Source of the DNA: Brachionus rotundiformis
Taxonomy: Eukaryota > Rotifera > Eurotatoria > Ploima > Brachionidae
DNA: 64,000 bases
NCBI GenBank assembly: GCA_016802295.1
Contig: JAESIW010000020.1
Span: 6,418,556-6,482,555 of the forward strand
Direction: 5' to 3'
The notes beneath the pieces were generated by a model, which made no database searches, was not told the DNA's origin, and worked only from the letters and a program-made list of their open reading frames with translations. The position numbers were made by a program, and so were the translations under genes. Shown one piece after another: positions 1 through 9,708 of this stretch (the stretch's first letter is position 1; every line of letters begins with the position of its first letter).

Positions 1-691
1 ACTTGATTCCAAATTTATCAGGCTTATTTGGAAGATACTCAATAAAAATACACCGGCATTTGCATGGCAAAAGCTATTCGTCTACTGTAAGGTCTTAATG
101 GGGTACATAACATTTTCTTGAATTCTGAATAAACTTTTCCCAAAGATCTCTTATCATATAAAAACGGTCTTTTCTTATTGAACTTGATCGGGTTTGCTTG
201 TTATCGAATCTTAAATATTTCATAATAAGCAAAAAACGATTTTTTGATAAAAATTTAGATATTATAGGGATTCCATAATTTTTTGACCACATGGCTACAA
301 CAGGAAGACCAGGACAGAAAATTCCACGACAGAATAATACTCCAATAAATGCAATTATTTCTTCTATTTTAAAATTGATGGTTTTATCAATTGATTGTGC
401 ATAACTATTTGTAAAATTTAATATCATATTTAACATAGAATAATCAAAGATAGCTAAAAATGCCGATATGGGATTCGTATCGATTCTCGATTCGGCGTAT
501 CTAGTAACACCTGCTGACTCATTGAAAAATATTTTATTCCTAACTTCATTATCATCATCAGCAAATGAATTATAATCAAGATCATCTTCACTGTTACTTT
601 CAAATATGAAATCTTCATTATCATCCAAATAACTAATATCGTCGCTCCCAGCATCTGAATCGGAATCATTAACGTTTTGTAGACGTTCCAA
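1..691 (-). pseudogene. piggyBac transposase fragment (DDE_Tnp_1_7), inactivated
   Basis: The minus-strand frame encodes an acidic N-terminus rich in Asp/Ser, then the conserved piggyBac core: a hydrophobic helix (IIAFIGVLFCRGIF), a Trp-Ser-x-x-Tyr-Gly segment, and LRFDNKQTR followed by a DLWEKF helix. After residue Pro-His a stop occurs at 95-97. The same frame then reads into the TVDE segment that holds the first catalytic Asp and the Lys-Pro-Asp-Lys-Phe-Gly-Ile-Lys motif at the window edge, with a second stop directly after TVDE. No ATG precedes the frame near 691; it stays open upstream to about 760, so the start is lost or lies in another exon. Two in-frame stops make this copy non-functional. 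Family assignment is firm; activity is excluded for this copy. Confidence 0.8.
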
Positions 692-824
692 AGCAGCTAA
701 AGAAGCATTTCTTTTTGAAATTTTGACAAATAAGCAATTTTTAGATAAAATTAAGTATAAATATATCTGTATAATATACAGTTTTCATGTAAAATTAACG
801 TTGAAAGAAGCCAAATCGAAAGTG

Positions 825-1024
825 GGGTCAATTGACCCGTGCGAAAACTTATATTTTTGTATATATTTTTTTTTCGGTTCAAAACTTATATAACTAAAAT
901 TTTAATTTTATTTTTTTGAAATATTTTTTTAAAAGCAATTTAGTGTAAACAAGGTTTTTCAGAAATTTTTTATTATTTTAAAATTTTATTGAGAATCAAA
1001 ACTTGAAATCGGGTCAACTGACCC
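825..1024. repeat. piggyBac subterminal palindromes
   Basis: GGGTCAATTGACCC (825-838) is a perfect 14-bp palindrome. GGGTCAACTGACCC (1011-1024) has the same six-base arms around a two-base spacer. They lie just inside the element terminus, where piggyBac transposases are known to bind subterminal repeats. Their role as binding sites is inferred from position only. Confidence 0.5.
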
Positions 1025-1044
1025 GCCGGGTTTTCTAGTGTTAA

Positions 1045-2753
1045 AGCTAAGGGTGGACATTTCAAATTTTAAAAAATAAAATGTTCTAAATTTTGTAGAC
1101 ATTTTTTTGGTAAAAAATTTCACTCCCTTTTTTTGCGGTTTTTTTACTTCGATTTTTTCTCTAGTCTATTTTTTGTACCTTTAAATAAATAAAATAATTT
1201 TTCTGAAAAAAATAACTGATGCAAAAAAAAATTTAGTTTGCTTCTTTTTTGCCTTGGGAAAAAAAATAGCAGATTAAAGGAAATACTACTCTGTCAAAAT
1301 TAGTAATTAAATATTTTTTAAAATTTAATGAATCTTAAATGGTGGGCCTAGATTGTATAACTATAATGATGAATGTGAAAAATGAATAGCCGACTTGTCC
1401 TGTAAATATTATCTAAAATGTTCACATATATTGGCATTAAAAAACGATTATTTTGTTTTTAAAACTAAAAGAGGACGTACCCCACGTGCCACTTAATCAA
1501 CAACCTTGGAGGATCACCAGTTCATCGATGGATTTCCAATAGAGGTAATGCACTTTCGTTCTATTTTCTTAAATGGTACCTGGTTATTTCTATAAGCATT
1601 TTTCTATAGGTCGGTCTCATGATAATTCTGATTCTATGTAAATTAAATGAAGCTACTTTAGAGTTAAACAACAACGTTCTTACATTAATCATTTGTCTTA
1701 CTAATCTCTCGTTAGGATACAAAAGAGATAAATGAATGCAAATTAGGCTTTTCAGAATTAGTGAAAGGTTATCGTCTGTCCTAAAACAAATTGTCTTCTT
1801 TGACCTCTTATATCTAGAAAAAACTGACAGAAAATGATAATTTTTTTTCATTCTCTCCTTGTATAGCCAAGGGTAATTAAATAAATTTACATTTAAGCCA
1901 ATTCTCTGTCATTACCTTTTTTTCCACATAGCATCTTCATTCAAAGAGCTCTTTCGTGATTATTGATTTAAATAATTCAATTAGTTATAATTAGTTAAAA
2001 TGAAAATAGAAAAAAGCCTAAATTTGACTAATTTTCTTTTTCGAAATTTTTTCTAAAATTTTTAAATTTCTAAAAGAATAGGGATCACTTTTTGTTATTA
2101 AAAGCTAAATCTAAGTTTTATTATATGAAAATTTTCCTTATTTATGGCATTTTCTATCAAATTTAATTTTAATTATTAAAGCATTGAAACTATGTAATTA
2201 ACTCTTGACTCTTGGACTCTACTTTTCAGTCAAAACACAAGTTTAGGGTTGAAATTTAATTTAAAGGCTGAATAAAGAATTGATTATTGATTATATAAAA
2301 AACTTGAATGTAGTTATCTAATTAAATGTACAAATTTTATGATATATATACAAAAATATGGTATGTTGTTTAATAGAGATAATTCACAGGTTAATTCTTT
2401 ATATAATTATATCATTTACTGATAGAGCTTCTCCTGGTTTCAATTTGACAAAAAGCTAATATAAGATGATTTAAGTTAATCAGGATCAAATATCGCTATT
2501 AAATAATATTTAAAAAAAAGAGTAATTTAATTTTTTTAATTTAAACCGATTTGTGTAAATTGATAATAACTCCTCAAATATCTTTTAAGATTACCAGATA
2601 AAATATTGAATTTAAATAAATTGAAATCTATTTTAATCATACTAAAACGTAATTTATTATTCATTTGTTGCTAAAATGAAATAATTTTATTTTTTTCAAA
2701 ATTGATTTTTAGATTTAAGACTTAATATAGAAAATTATTAATAAAATTGAAAA
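1045..2753. other. AT-rich intergenic region, no recognised gene
   Basis: No gene is recognised. The stretch 1490-1860 is less AT-rich and has a 96-codon minus-strand frame without similarity I can name; it may be an old repeat. The rest is AT-rich with homopolymer runs. The promoter of the GPCR gene at 2754 must lie at its right end, but no clear core element can be picked out. Confidence 0.5.
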
Positions 2754-4472
2754 ATGTTAAAAATATTTTTACTAATTTGCCATGTTAACTTGGTACTTAT
2801 GCTAATTTGCGATGATTTTTGCTTCAATAAAAGCTTGGACTTAAATCACAATTGTTTTTGTGGTGATTGTGACAGTTTTTCAGATTGTTGCCAGGATCAA
2901 AATAGCACTATAAACTCATTTAATCTCGATATGTATGAATGTACTTATTTGAGTACATTTCAAAGCATTTACACATTGGCAAAGTGTTCTGACCCTTTAA
3001 ACACCAAAATAAAAGAAAATTGTGAACAAGAACCTGTGGATTTATTGCACAAAATTCCTGTTTATTCAAATCAGACCCAAATATTTTACCGAAATATCTT
3101 CTGTGCTTTATGTAACATAGATAACTTAGAGGCAACAAAGATAGTATTTTTCAAATTTTTAACCGAAGATGATAAGCCATTTAATTCAACTCATTGGATC
3201 GTTCCTCCATTAAATGTTCCAGAAGCTCGAGAATGCAAAAAGTCAATCAATTTTTGTCCAAGTAAAGCCGATGAACAGTTGGATTATTTGTGTAGAAATT
3301 TAACAGCATTTAGGTACGACCAAAATGGTACTGTGTACAAAAATGAATTTTGTGCAAAATGCAATCAAGTCCAAGGGCCATTATATTGCATTGATAATAG
3401 TATCAATGAGCCATGGCTGGACTTAAGTTTACAAATTTTATTTGATATAACAGGTCTGAAAGATGAATTCGAGCTAAAAATAAAATATAAAAAAAACAAG
3501 AGAATAATATCAAGTGATAGCATTAGAATTAAATTGGAAAAAAATATTGATAGAATAAAGAGATATATGACCTTGATTGGCCAAACCGTATCTATTTTGT
3601 GTTTATTTATTTTATTAATTTACTATAAGGTTAGAAAGCTTTTTAGTAACATACCTGGAAAAATAGTCATTAACTTGTCAGTATCTCTACTTTTTTCCCA
3701 AATATTTTTTCTGACATCGATGTATTTGTCTAAAAATGAATATGTGGAAAAACCAATTTACAAGTTCAACTCGTCCAAAGAATTGTTTAAAAGTATAAAG
3801 CAAATTTTGCCATGCCATTTGAGCGGTATGCTCGTTCATTATTTTTATTTGGCATTTTTTCTTTGGACAAATATAATGGCTTTTGACTTGTACCAAATGT
3901 TTGCTCTGTCCTCGTTGCTTATTCACATTTACAAAAATCAAAAATTATTTCTTAAATATCTTGTTTATGGATGGATATTGCCATTGGTTTTAATAGCACT
4001 CATGGTTGGTAAAAATTACAATAAAATATCCTATGGCCAAAAGGGCTGTTTCATTTCTTCGAGCATTGACTTGTTGTTTTTTTTCATCATACCAGTAGGT
4101 GTAATACTTAGCGCCAATCTAGCATTGGTAATAAGAGGTATTACGCTATTGCTCAAAATAGATAGATCAAATGAATCTTTAAAATTGGACTCTGAAATGA
4201 AGAGAAAAGAAAAAAATAGAGTGGTTCTATTTATCAAGTTGTTTTCAATAACTGGAATAACTTGGATCTTGGGCATTCTTAGTTCACTAATTAATGATAA
4301 ATACTCATTTACTTGGTATATGTACATAGTTTTCAATTCGCTTCAAGGTGTTTTTCTAATGGTATCCTTTATGTTTAACTTTAGCTCTAATAAATCATCA
4401 TCAAAATTAAAATCTGATGATAATGAAATGAAGCGTCAGTCATCAGACAAAAATTTTAATGCAAAATACTAA
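2754..4472 (+). CDS. Methuselah/secretin-like GPCR with N-terminal somatomedin-B domain
   Basis: Single-exon frame of 572 residues. A signal peptide (about residues 1-18) is followed by eight cysteines spaced as in a somatomedin-B domain, with the CFCGDC and DCC signatures, ending near residue 62. A Cys-rich ectodomain with several N-glycosylation sites follows. Seven membrane helices start near residue 275: LIGQTVSILCLFILLIYY (TM1), IVINLSVSLLFSQIFF (TM2), HYFYLAFFLWTNIMAFDLY (TM3), a TM4 with YGWILPLVLIAL, TM5 with FFFIIPVGVILSANL, TM6 with SITGITWILGI, and TM7 with FNSLQGVFLMVSF. The TM6 and TM7 motifs are typical of family B2/Methuselah receptors. I see no GPS cleavage motif before TM1, so it is probably not an autoproteolysed adhesion GPCR. 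The tail is short, basic and Ser-rich. An AATAAA signal follows the stop. The ligand is unknown. Confidence 0.85.
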   Translation: MLKIFLLICHVNLVLMLICDDFCFNKSLDLNHNCFCGDCDSFSDCCQDQNSTINSFNLDMYECTYLSTFQSIYTLAKCSDPLNTKIKENCEQEPVDLLHKIPVYSNQTQIFYRNIFCALCNIDNLEATKIVFFKFLTEDDKPFNSTHWIVPPLNVPEARECKKSINFCPSKADEQLDYLCRNLTAFRYDQNGTVYKNEFCAKCNQVQGPLYCIDNSINEPWLDLSLQILFDITGLKDEFELKIKYKKNKRIISSDSIRIKLEKNIDRIKRYMTLIGQTVSILCLFILLIYYKVRKLFSNIPGKIVINLSVSLLFSQIFFLTSMYLSKNEYVEKPIYKFNSSKELFKSIKQILPCHLSGMLVHYFYLAFFLWTNIMAFDLYQMFALSSLLIHIYKNQKLFLKYLVYGWILPLVLIALMVGKNYNKISYGQKGCFISSSIDLLFFFIIPVGVILSANLALVIRGITLLLKIDRSNESLKLDSEMKRKEKNRVVLFIKLFSITGITWILGILSSLINDKYSFTWYMYIVFNSLQGVFLMVSFMFNFSSNKSSSKLKSDDNEMKRQSSDKNFNAKY

Positions 4473-5330
4473 AAACCTTAATTTTTTAAAATAAATATTT
4501 TTTATACTTTTTCTCTACTCTCTAATACTTAACAATATTTTTTATGACATTTGAATTTATTTATTTGAAAAATTGGATCAAAATAATTTTTGCCTTAATT
4601 ATAAAAATAAATTTAATAAAATTCTCATTTTTTTAAAAATTTAGATTATTGGTTATTTTTTGATGAGTCTCCTTGAAATGTCTTCTAGGTGATCACTTTG
4701 TTGTATTCGACAATCCGTCTTATAAAAGGGCCCCAGACGATGACTTTAATACAAATAAGTGGCTCAGCGTCAGCAAACGTTTATTTGTTAATTCCATGCA
4801 ATTCGGAAGGGGCTAGGGAGCATAAGGAAATATATTTTCAAGCTTGCGGAGATAGCCTATTAGGAAGTCACCTATGGTAGCATCAATACATATAAAAAAG
4901 TAAGATAGAAAAAGCTAAAAAAGGGTTATTTTATAAATAAGTATTCATGTTCAAGGTTGTTGACTAGACCGGAAGGCATCATATCCAGTTTCTAATGCAC
5001 GGATAGCTATTGATGAGGCAGCGGCAAAGACTTAATTATGCGGTTATGCGCGATATTGATGTCTTTATCGGTGGAGTTGGTGCTATCTAGGACGATGGTA
5101 CTGAAGGGGCCAGCTGATATCAGGGAAATTGAAATCTCCGGCCACTAGAGGACTTGTTACACTTAGAGTCTGGCCACTATGTTACGGTATATCATCAATT
5201 CTCCATGGTATAATTACTATCTATATTTAATTATTTGATTTCTAATGTTCCAGCTTTACTATCTAATTTATATTTAAATTCATTTTTATTCTAGCATAAA
5301 GAACCTCACTATAAGTTGAAGTAACTTATA
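4473..5330. other. 3' flank of the GPCR and degenerate repeat DNA
   Basis: 4473-4680 is AT-rich 3' flank. From about 4680 to 5200 the composition jumps to that of transposon sequence, with short open stretches that all break quickly. It is probably retroelement debris, but I cannot name the family. A 23-bp segment at 5156-5178 recurs inverted at 7732-7754. Confidence 0.45.
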
Positions 5331-5569
5331 CAGTATGTTGCAAAAGTTTAGAAATTTTTTTTTTCGTAAACAAAATTGTTTTTGCGTATATAATAGGCGA
5401 GAAAATTAAAAAAAAGCGTTTTTTTATTCAAATTTTTATTTGTCATCAATCAGAGATCATAAAAAAAAATTAAGTGAAAAAAAAATCCCAAAAAAAATAA
5501 AGAAAAAATGAATACAATAAATTAAAAAAAAAACGGTTCAAAAGTTTAGAAATTTTTACAATTTAATAT

Positions 5570-6870
5570 TTAGAATGACCGCCTTTGGTGTTTACTGAGT
5601 GAGCGGTATGTGCCAAAGCGCCATCTTGTTGAAAAATCCAAGGGTCATTTGGTTCAACTAGGAGTTCCACAAATGGTAAGAGATTTTTTTCCAAGGTGTC
5701 TTTGTAGACAAATTGACTAATTCGTCCAGTATAAATGTTGCAAACGCCTTTATGAGAGATTCATCCCCAGATACCTGCTGAGCCTACACCTTTTTGTAAC
5801 CTTGGTATACAGAGATTCGGATGAAACTTTTCATTTTTAAACCTTTTGAATATTACCCTTGACTTACGATTGAAGACCTCAGAGTTCTACTCGTCACTGA
5901 AAATAACTCTGGACCAATCATTAACCGTCCAATTAAGTCTCTGTTTACACCACTTATATCTTTTTAATCTTTCTGGGTTAAAAGGGTTTTTCTGACCGCT
6001 GTATGAGAATCCAAACCTTTTTTTGGGAAATCTCATTAACAGTATACTAACTTATCCTAACCCCTTGAGTCTTAGAATTAAAATCAGTGGCAAGTTTTTG
6101 ATAACTAGATTTAGGATCTTNNNNNNNNNNNNNNNNNNNNNNNNNNNNNNNNNNNNNNNNNNNNNNNNNNNNNNNNNNNNNNNNNNNNNNNNNNNNNNNN
6201 NNNNNNNNNNNNNNNNNNNNNNNNNNNNNNNNNNNNNNNNNNNNNNNNNNNNNNNNNNNNNNNNNNNNNNNNNNNNNNNNNNNNNNNNNNNNNNNNNNNN
6301 NNNNNNNNNNNNNNNNNNNNNNNNNNNNNNNNNNNNNNNNNNNNNNNNNNNNNNNNNNNNNNNNNNNNNNNNNNNNNNNNNNNNNAGACCTCAGAGTTCT
6401 ACTCGTCACTGAAAATAACTCTGGACCAATCATTTACCGTCCAATTAAGTCTCTGTTTACACCACTTATATCTTTTTAATCTTTCTGGGTTAAAAGGGTT
6501 TTTCTGACCGCTGTATGAGAATCCAAACCTTTTTTTTGAGAAATCTCATTAACAGTATACTAACTTATCCTAACCCCTTGAGTCTTAGAATTAAAATCAG
6601 TGGCAAGTTTTTGATAACTAGATTTAGGATCTTTTCTAATCTCTCTAAAAATGTAATTTTCATCCCTAAAAGTCAGCTTCCGAGGTCTACTAGAACGGCT
6701 TCGATCAGACACAGTACCAGTCTATTCATATCGTTTTTTAGTTGAAGAGACACATTTTGGAGATACACCTAACATGTTGGCTATCTAATTTTGCTTTTTA
6801 TCTCCACTTTTTAGCAGACCCACGATCTGCCATTTTAGTGGGCTAGAGACGTTTTTTTACCCATTTTTGG
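5570..6870 (-). pseudogene. Tc1-like transposase pseudogene
   Basis: Minus-strand pieces in several frames read as a Tc1 transposase. The N-terminal helix-turn-helix part is at 6600-6870. A segment ending in a Trp-Ser-Arg-Val-Ile-Phe-Ser-Asp-Glu-type motif lies near 5900 and again near 6420. The C-terminal QQDGALAHTAHS segment near 5610 corresponds to the QDNAPxH motif around the second catalytic Asp. Stops and frameshifts interrupt all parts. The segment beside the N gap appears twice (about 5870-6120 and 6386-6640) because of the assembly join. No functional protein can be made from the sequence as given. Confidence 0.65.
6121..6385. other. Assembly gap (265 N) with duplicated flanks
   Basis: A run of N. 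The sequence left of the gap (from about 5870) and right of it (from 6386) is almost the same, starting with the same AGACCTCAGAGTTC stretch and differing at single positions. This is expected when two overlapping or allelic contig ends are joined without merging. Confidence 0.85.
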
Positions 6871-7266
6871 ATATTTTTTGGCAAAAGATTTTTTGGTTAA
6901 GTTATTTTGAAAGGACGTAAGTAGTTTAAGAGAACAATTTACTCAAAACTTGAAGATATGTAAGAATTAATCATAAAGATATGAAAAATGATTGTTATAA
7001 TTGTTTAATCTTTTTGATTATCGGAATTTCTAAACTTTTGAACCAATTATTATTTTTTAATTTTTATAAAAAGTTTTTTGATTATAAATATTTAAAAGTT
7101 AATGTTAATTTAATGCCGAGTGTGATATATCAGATTGTAGAGAAAAAAAATCTACAAATTAGTGCTTTTATTTCTTTTCTTTTGTACTCAATTTTTCTTC
7201 AAATTCAATAAATAATCAATTTTAGATAAATAATAAAATTAATTTCTAAACTTTTAACATACTGTA

Positions 7267-7660
7267 TACATATGGCCATTTAGCCGATCTTATTATAACG
7301 CATAAGGATAGATTCAAGCTCCAGGAATTTATCCGGACGCTACAGGACATGCTTAAAGACGCGGGTTGGGTAATCAATACTAAAGACTCCGTTTTAAAAC
7401 CGGTTAGGAGAATTAGGTTCCTTGGAGCAGAATGGGATGGCTTAGAAGTAGCTAGGACACCTGAGGCAACAAGATTCGTTAAGGAAATCTCTCATGCACT
7501 TCTCCTTTCTGACCCAAAGGAGAAGATGTTGCAGGGGGTATATAAACTGCTATTAAAGCTTCGCTGGGAAAATTTTGCCGATCATAAACATCTTCCTCAG
7601 AATGATACCAATCACCCGACGTGGGTACTAGTGGTACATAGATATCCCAAGCCATATTAC
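7267..7660 (+). pseudogene. Reverse transcriptase fragment of the same family as 59932-61776
   Basis: Directly beside the Tc1 element the plus strand reads YGHLADLI, then DAGWVINTK and FLGAEWDG. These match almost residue for residue the RT of the element at 59932-61776. The active-site box there is HLDDLI; here the first Asp is Ala, so this copy is catalytically dead. Similarity fades after about residue 75 (GKILQR-like region), and the frame ends at 7747 in unrelated sequence. The upstream half of the RT is missing, probably because the Tc1 element inserted here and the rest was lost. Confidence 0.7.
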
Positions 7661-7754
7661 CTTCTTATTTTTTTCTTATTACAAATAGAATATTTTAAAA
7701 CGAATTCGTTATCTTTTTCTACGCTTAAAGTAGTGGCCAGACTCTAAGTGTAAC

Positions 7755-8150
7755 AGACTTTTTGATGAAGATTAACTGCACATGAAACTCGCATGGCCGA
7801 CGCACCAGTTGATCTCAAAGTTGAGCTCTCCATCAGCGATTGAAGATAGATAGACACAACCCAGAAGAATTTCATCGTTAATCCTTACGTTGCACTATAT
7901 CTGCTCGCTCCTAGTGTTGCACAGGATTTCGTCGCTGACCTCGAAGCTCTCTTCTTCACAGCGCACATAGATAGCTACAACTCCTCCTCGGGCCATTTCC
8001 TTGTTCATGCAGTAGAGCTTGTAGTTGTCCAATTTGCAATTGCTCACAGCATTGAACCATGTCATTGATGAGGTTTACGTGAGGGGGTATTATGAAAGGC
8101 AGATAGAGAGTTGAATTCGCTCCATTTGTTAACCAGAGATGTGGCATTAG
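7755..8150 (-). pseudogene. LINE endonuclease-domain fragment
   Basis: On the minus strand, 8100-7770 reads NYKLYCMNKEMARGGVV followed by AIYVR, and later LLGCVYLSS. These are the central motifs of the AP-endonuclease domain of CR1/Jockey-type LINEs (Gly-Gly-Val-x-Ile-Tyr-Val and Leu-Leu-x-Gly-x-Val-Tyr). One stop and at least one frameshift break it. GC content is far above the surroundings, as for other LINE debris here. No RT part is joined to it. Confidence 0.6.
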
Positions 8151-8280
8151 TATAAAAAAATTTTAAAAATTTGGTTGGATTACTGAGGGTGTCCTTGCTG
8201 TTAGGAGAGGAGGTGCGATTAGTCGAATTAGAATTAGATCAAGTTTAATGATCTTAAAACTTATCAAAATTACTTAAATG

Positions 8281-8313
8281 GGATGGCACATAAAAAATGC
8301 TTATGTGCCATCC
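8281..8313. repeat. Perfect 13-bp hairpin
   Basis: GGATGGCACATAA (8281-8293) and its exact reverse complement (8301-8313) are separated by seven bases. It stands alone in non-coding DNA about 500 bp upstream of the UQCC4-like gene. Function is unknown; it may be a transposon relic. Confidence 0.6.
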
Positions 8314-8817
8314 ATTTCTAAAATGAAACTTGGTATGCTTCAGAAAATTGGCTCATTAGTCTTGAAAAAAGAAGAACAAGAGGAGAGATGATCCGAACAT
8401 ACAAAATTCACATAAAATTCAGCCTTTTTCCAAAGGGCGTAAGCTGCAATCACAAAATTGTCCAAAGCTTTCGATCTAAAAGCAAAGTTGTCAAAGAAAT
8501 CATAAAAAAATTGCTCAGATGCAATTAATTGGTTTGGACTCATTAAAACAAGATAAGTAATTAGCCATTATATACTTGGCTAGTCATACATTTTATCATG
8601 GCTCTTTCAATAATTTTAATTTTATTTTTATTATTATGCAAAAAATAAATTAAATTATAAAATTTTATTCATTTATAAATTCTTTTTTCAAAATAAGACA
8701 AAAATTCTTACATAAGTAATTGAAAAAATTAAAAAATTTAATGTAATATTTCCAAATTATATAACAAAAATTATTTAATAAATACTATGACTATATATTG
8801 CTATTTTTTTCATATAA

Positions 8818-9252
8818 ATGCGATTTCTTAGACTTAACACCAGTTTGGTCCGATCTTTAATTGGACAAAGAAATTGGTTTTCATCATCGGCAAAGCTACC
8901 AAAAAGTTCAAATATTAGCGATGAGCCCATAAAATTTTCGACTAGTAAAGCCAAAACCTGGGATTCAATTGATTCTTTTACCAGCAAAACTTCCAGGACC
9001 CAACCAACCTCCCAGCCTTTCATTGTGGCTATCAGCACACTCATTTTTCTAGCCTACTTCATCTTGATCAGAGAAGAAAATGAACTGGACAAAAAAGTTT
9101 CCAGACCCTTGGAAGAAAATGTGCCAAATATTAAGGAAATGACTTTAAAGCATCAAATTTTGCAATATGAACAAATGGGTCTGGATACCAGAGAATTGAG
9201 AGAAGCTCTGAAAAAAGAATTGGAGCTTAAAAAAAAGCAAACAACTAATTAA
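8818..9252 (+). CDS. UQCC4/CCSMST1-like mitochondrial complex III assembly factor
   Basis: Single exon, 144 residues. The N-terminus is Arg/Ser-rich without acids (RLNTSLVRSLIGQRNW), a typical mitochondrial targeting peptide. Around residue 38 the PIKFSTSKA motif resembles the conserved Pro-Ile-x-Phe-Ser-x-Ser-Lys-Ala box of CCSMST1/UQCC4. One membrane helix (about residues 68-84, PFIVAISTLIFLAYFIL) is followed by REENELD, again as in that family. The family is known to help cytochrome bc1 assembly at the inner membrane. The C-terminal 40 residues form a charged, probably coiled helix. The first ATG after in-frame stops was taken as start. The call rests on two short motifs plus topology. Confidence 0.6.
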   Translation: MRFLRLNTSLVRSLIGQRNWFSSSAKLPKSSNISDEPIKFSTSKAKTWDSIDSFTSKTSRTQPTSQPFIVAISTLIFLAYFILIREENELDKKVSRPLEENVPNIKEMTLKHQILQYEQMGLDTRELREALKKELELKKKQTTN

Positions 9253-9708
9253 TTATTTTTTATTTAAATAGTTTTAATAAATCTAAAATTGTGTTTTTTT
9301 TGAAGAATATCCAACTTAATTAAAAAACTAAACAAGAATTTTATTTTGTCTAATTGTCACAAACGTGCTTTTCCGGTGACGTGAATCTTGATATTCCTAA
9401 TAGGTTGAACATTTCAGTAATTAAAATTGTACATGCAATTAAAGAAATTTTTGATTAATTGCCAAAAATAAAAAAATAAAAAAATTTCAATTTATTTTAA
9501 TTAAAAAATATTCTAAAATAATTAAGCCCAAAAGTCAATTAAGATTACATATTAATATATTTCTGTTTCTTAATTGTTTTAGATAGTCTTTTAAAAACGA
9601 TCCGTACAGTTTCAACTCAAGCGTCAATATCCTAGTTAACATTCATTAAATTTTATTCTTTTTTTTTATATATAATAAATTATATTTTGATAAAAACAAA
9701 ATTTTAAA
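9253..9708. other. Intergenic, AT-rich
   Basis: No gene seen. It holds the 3' flank of the UQCC4-like gene, with AATAAA-like motifs shortly after the stop, and the upstream region of the gene at 9709. Confidence 0.5.

Larger units (their letters stand above)
1..1040 (-). mobile_element. piggyBac-type DNA transposon, 5' part
   Basis: The element runs on the minus strand and continues past the left edge. Its outer end is at 1040, where a CACTAGAAAACCCGGC terminus abuts TTAA (1041-1044), the target site known for piggyBac. Inside lie about 300 bp of AT-rich non-coding DNA with two GGGTCA/TGACCC palindromes, then the broken transposase frame. The other terminus is outside the window, so completeness cannot be judged. 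A 16-base relic matching this terminus at 15 positions occurs at 53059-53074, so the family has moved in this genome. Confidence 0.75.
5331..7264 (-). mobile_element. Tc1/mariner element with IR/DR-type ends, degenerate
   Basis: The ends are inverted copies (CAGTATGTTGCAAAAG at 5331, and its counterpart ending at 7264) flanked by TA on both sides, the Tc1/mariner target duplication. A second copy of the core CAAAAGTTTAGAAATT lies about 200 bp inside each end (about 5538 and 7026). This gives the inverted-repeat/direct-repeat layout known from Sleeping Beauty-like elements. The DNA between encodes a decayed transposase on the minus strand. The element contains the N gap 6121-6385, whose flanks overlap in sequence, so its true length is shorter than shown. 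Confidence 0.7.

Noticed and set aside
1561..1851. 96-codon minus-strand frame
   Set aside because: No recognisable motif; composition fits chance or an old repeat.
4689..4880. 63-codon frame in repeat-like sequence
   Set aside because: Lies in degenerate transposon debris; no known domain and no continuation.
6023..6433. Open frames across the 6121-6385 gap
   Set aside because: They consist mostly of N and are not coding evidence.
6981..7211. 76-codon hydrophobic frame inside the right Tc1 end
   Set aside because: Lies within the terminal repeat region of the element; AT-rich chance frame.
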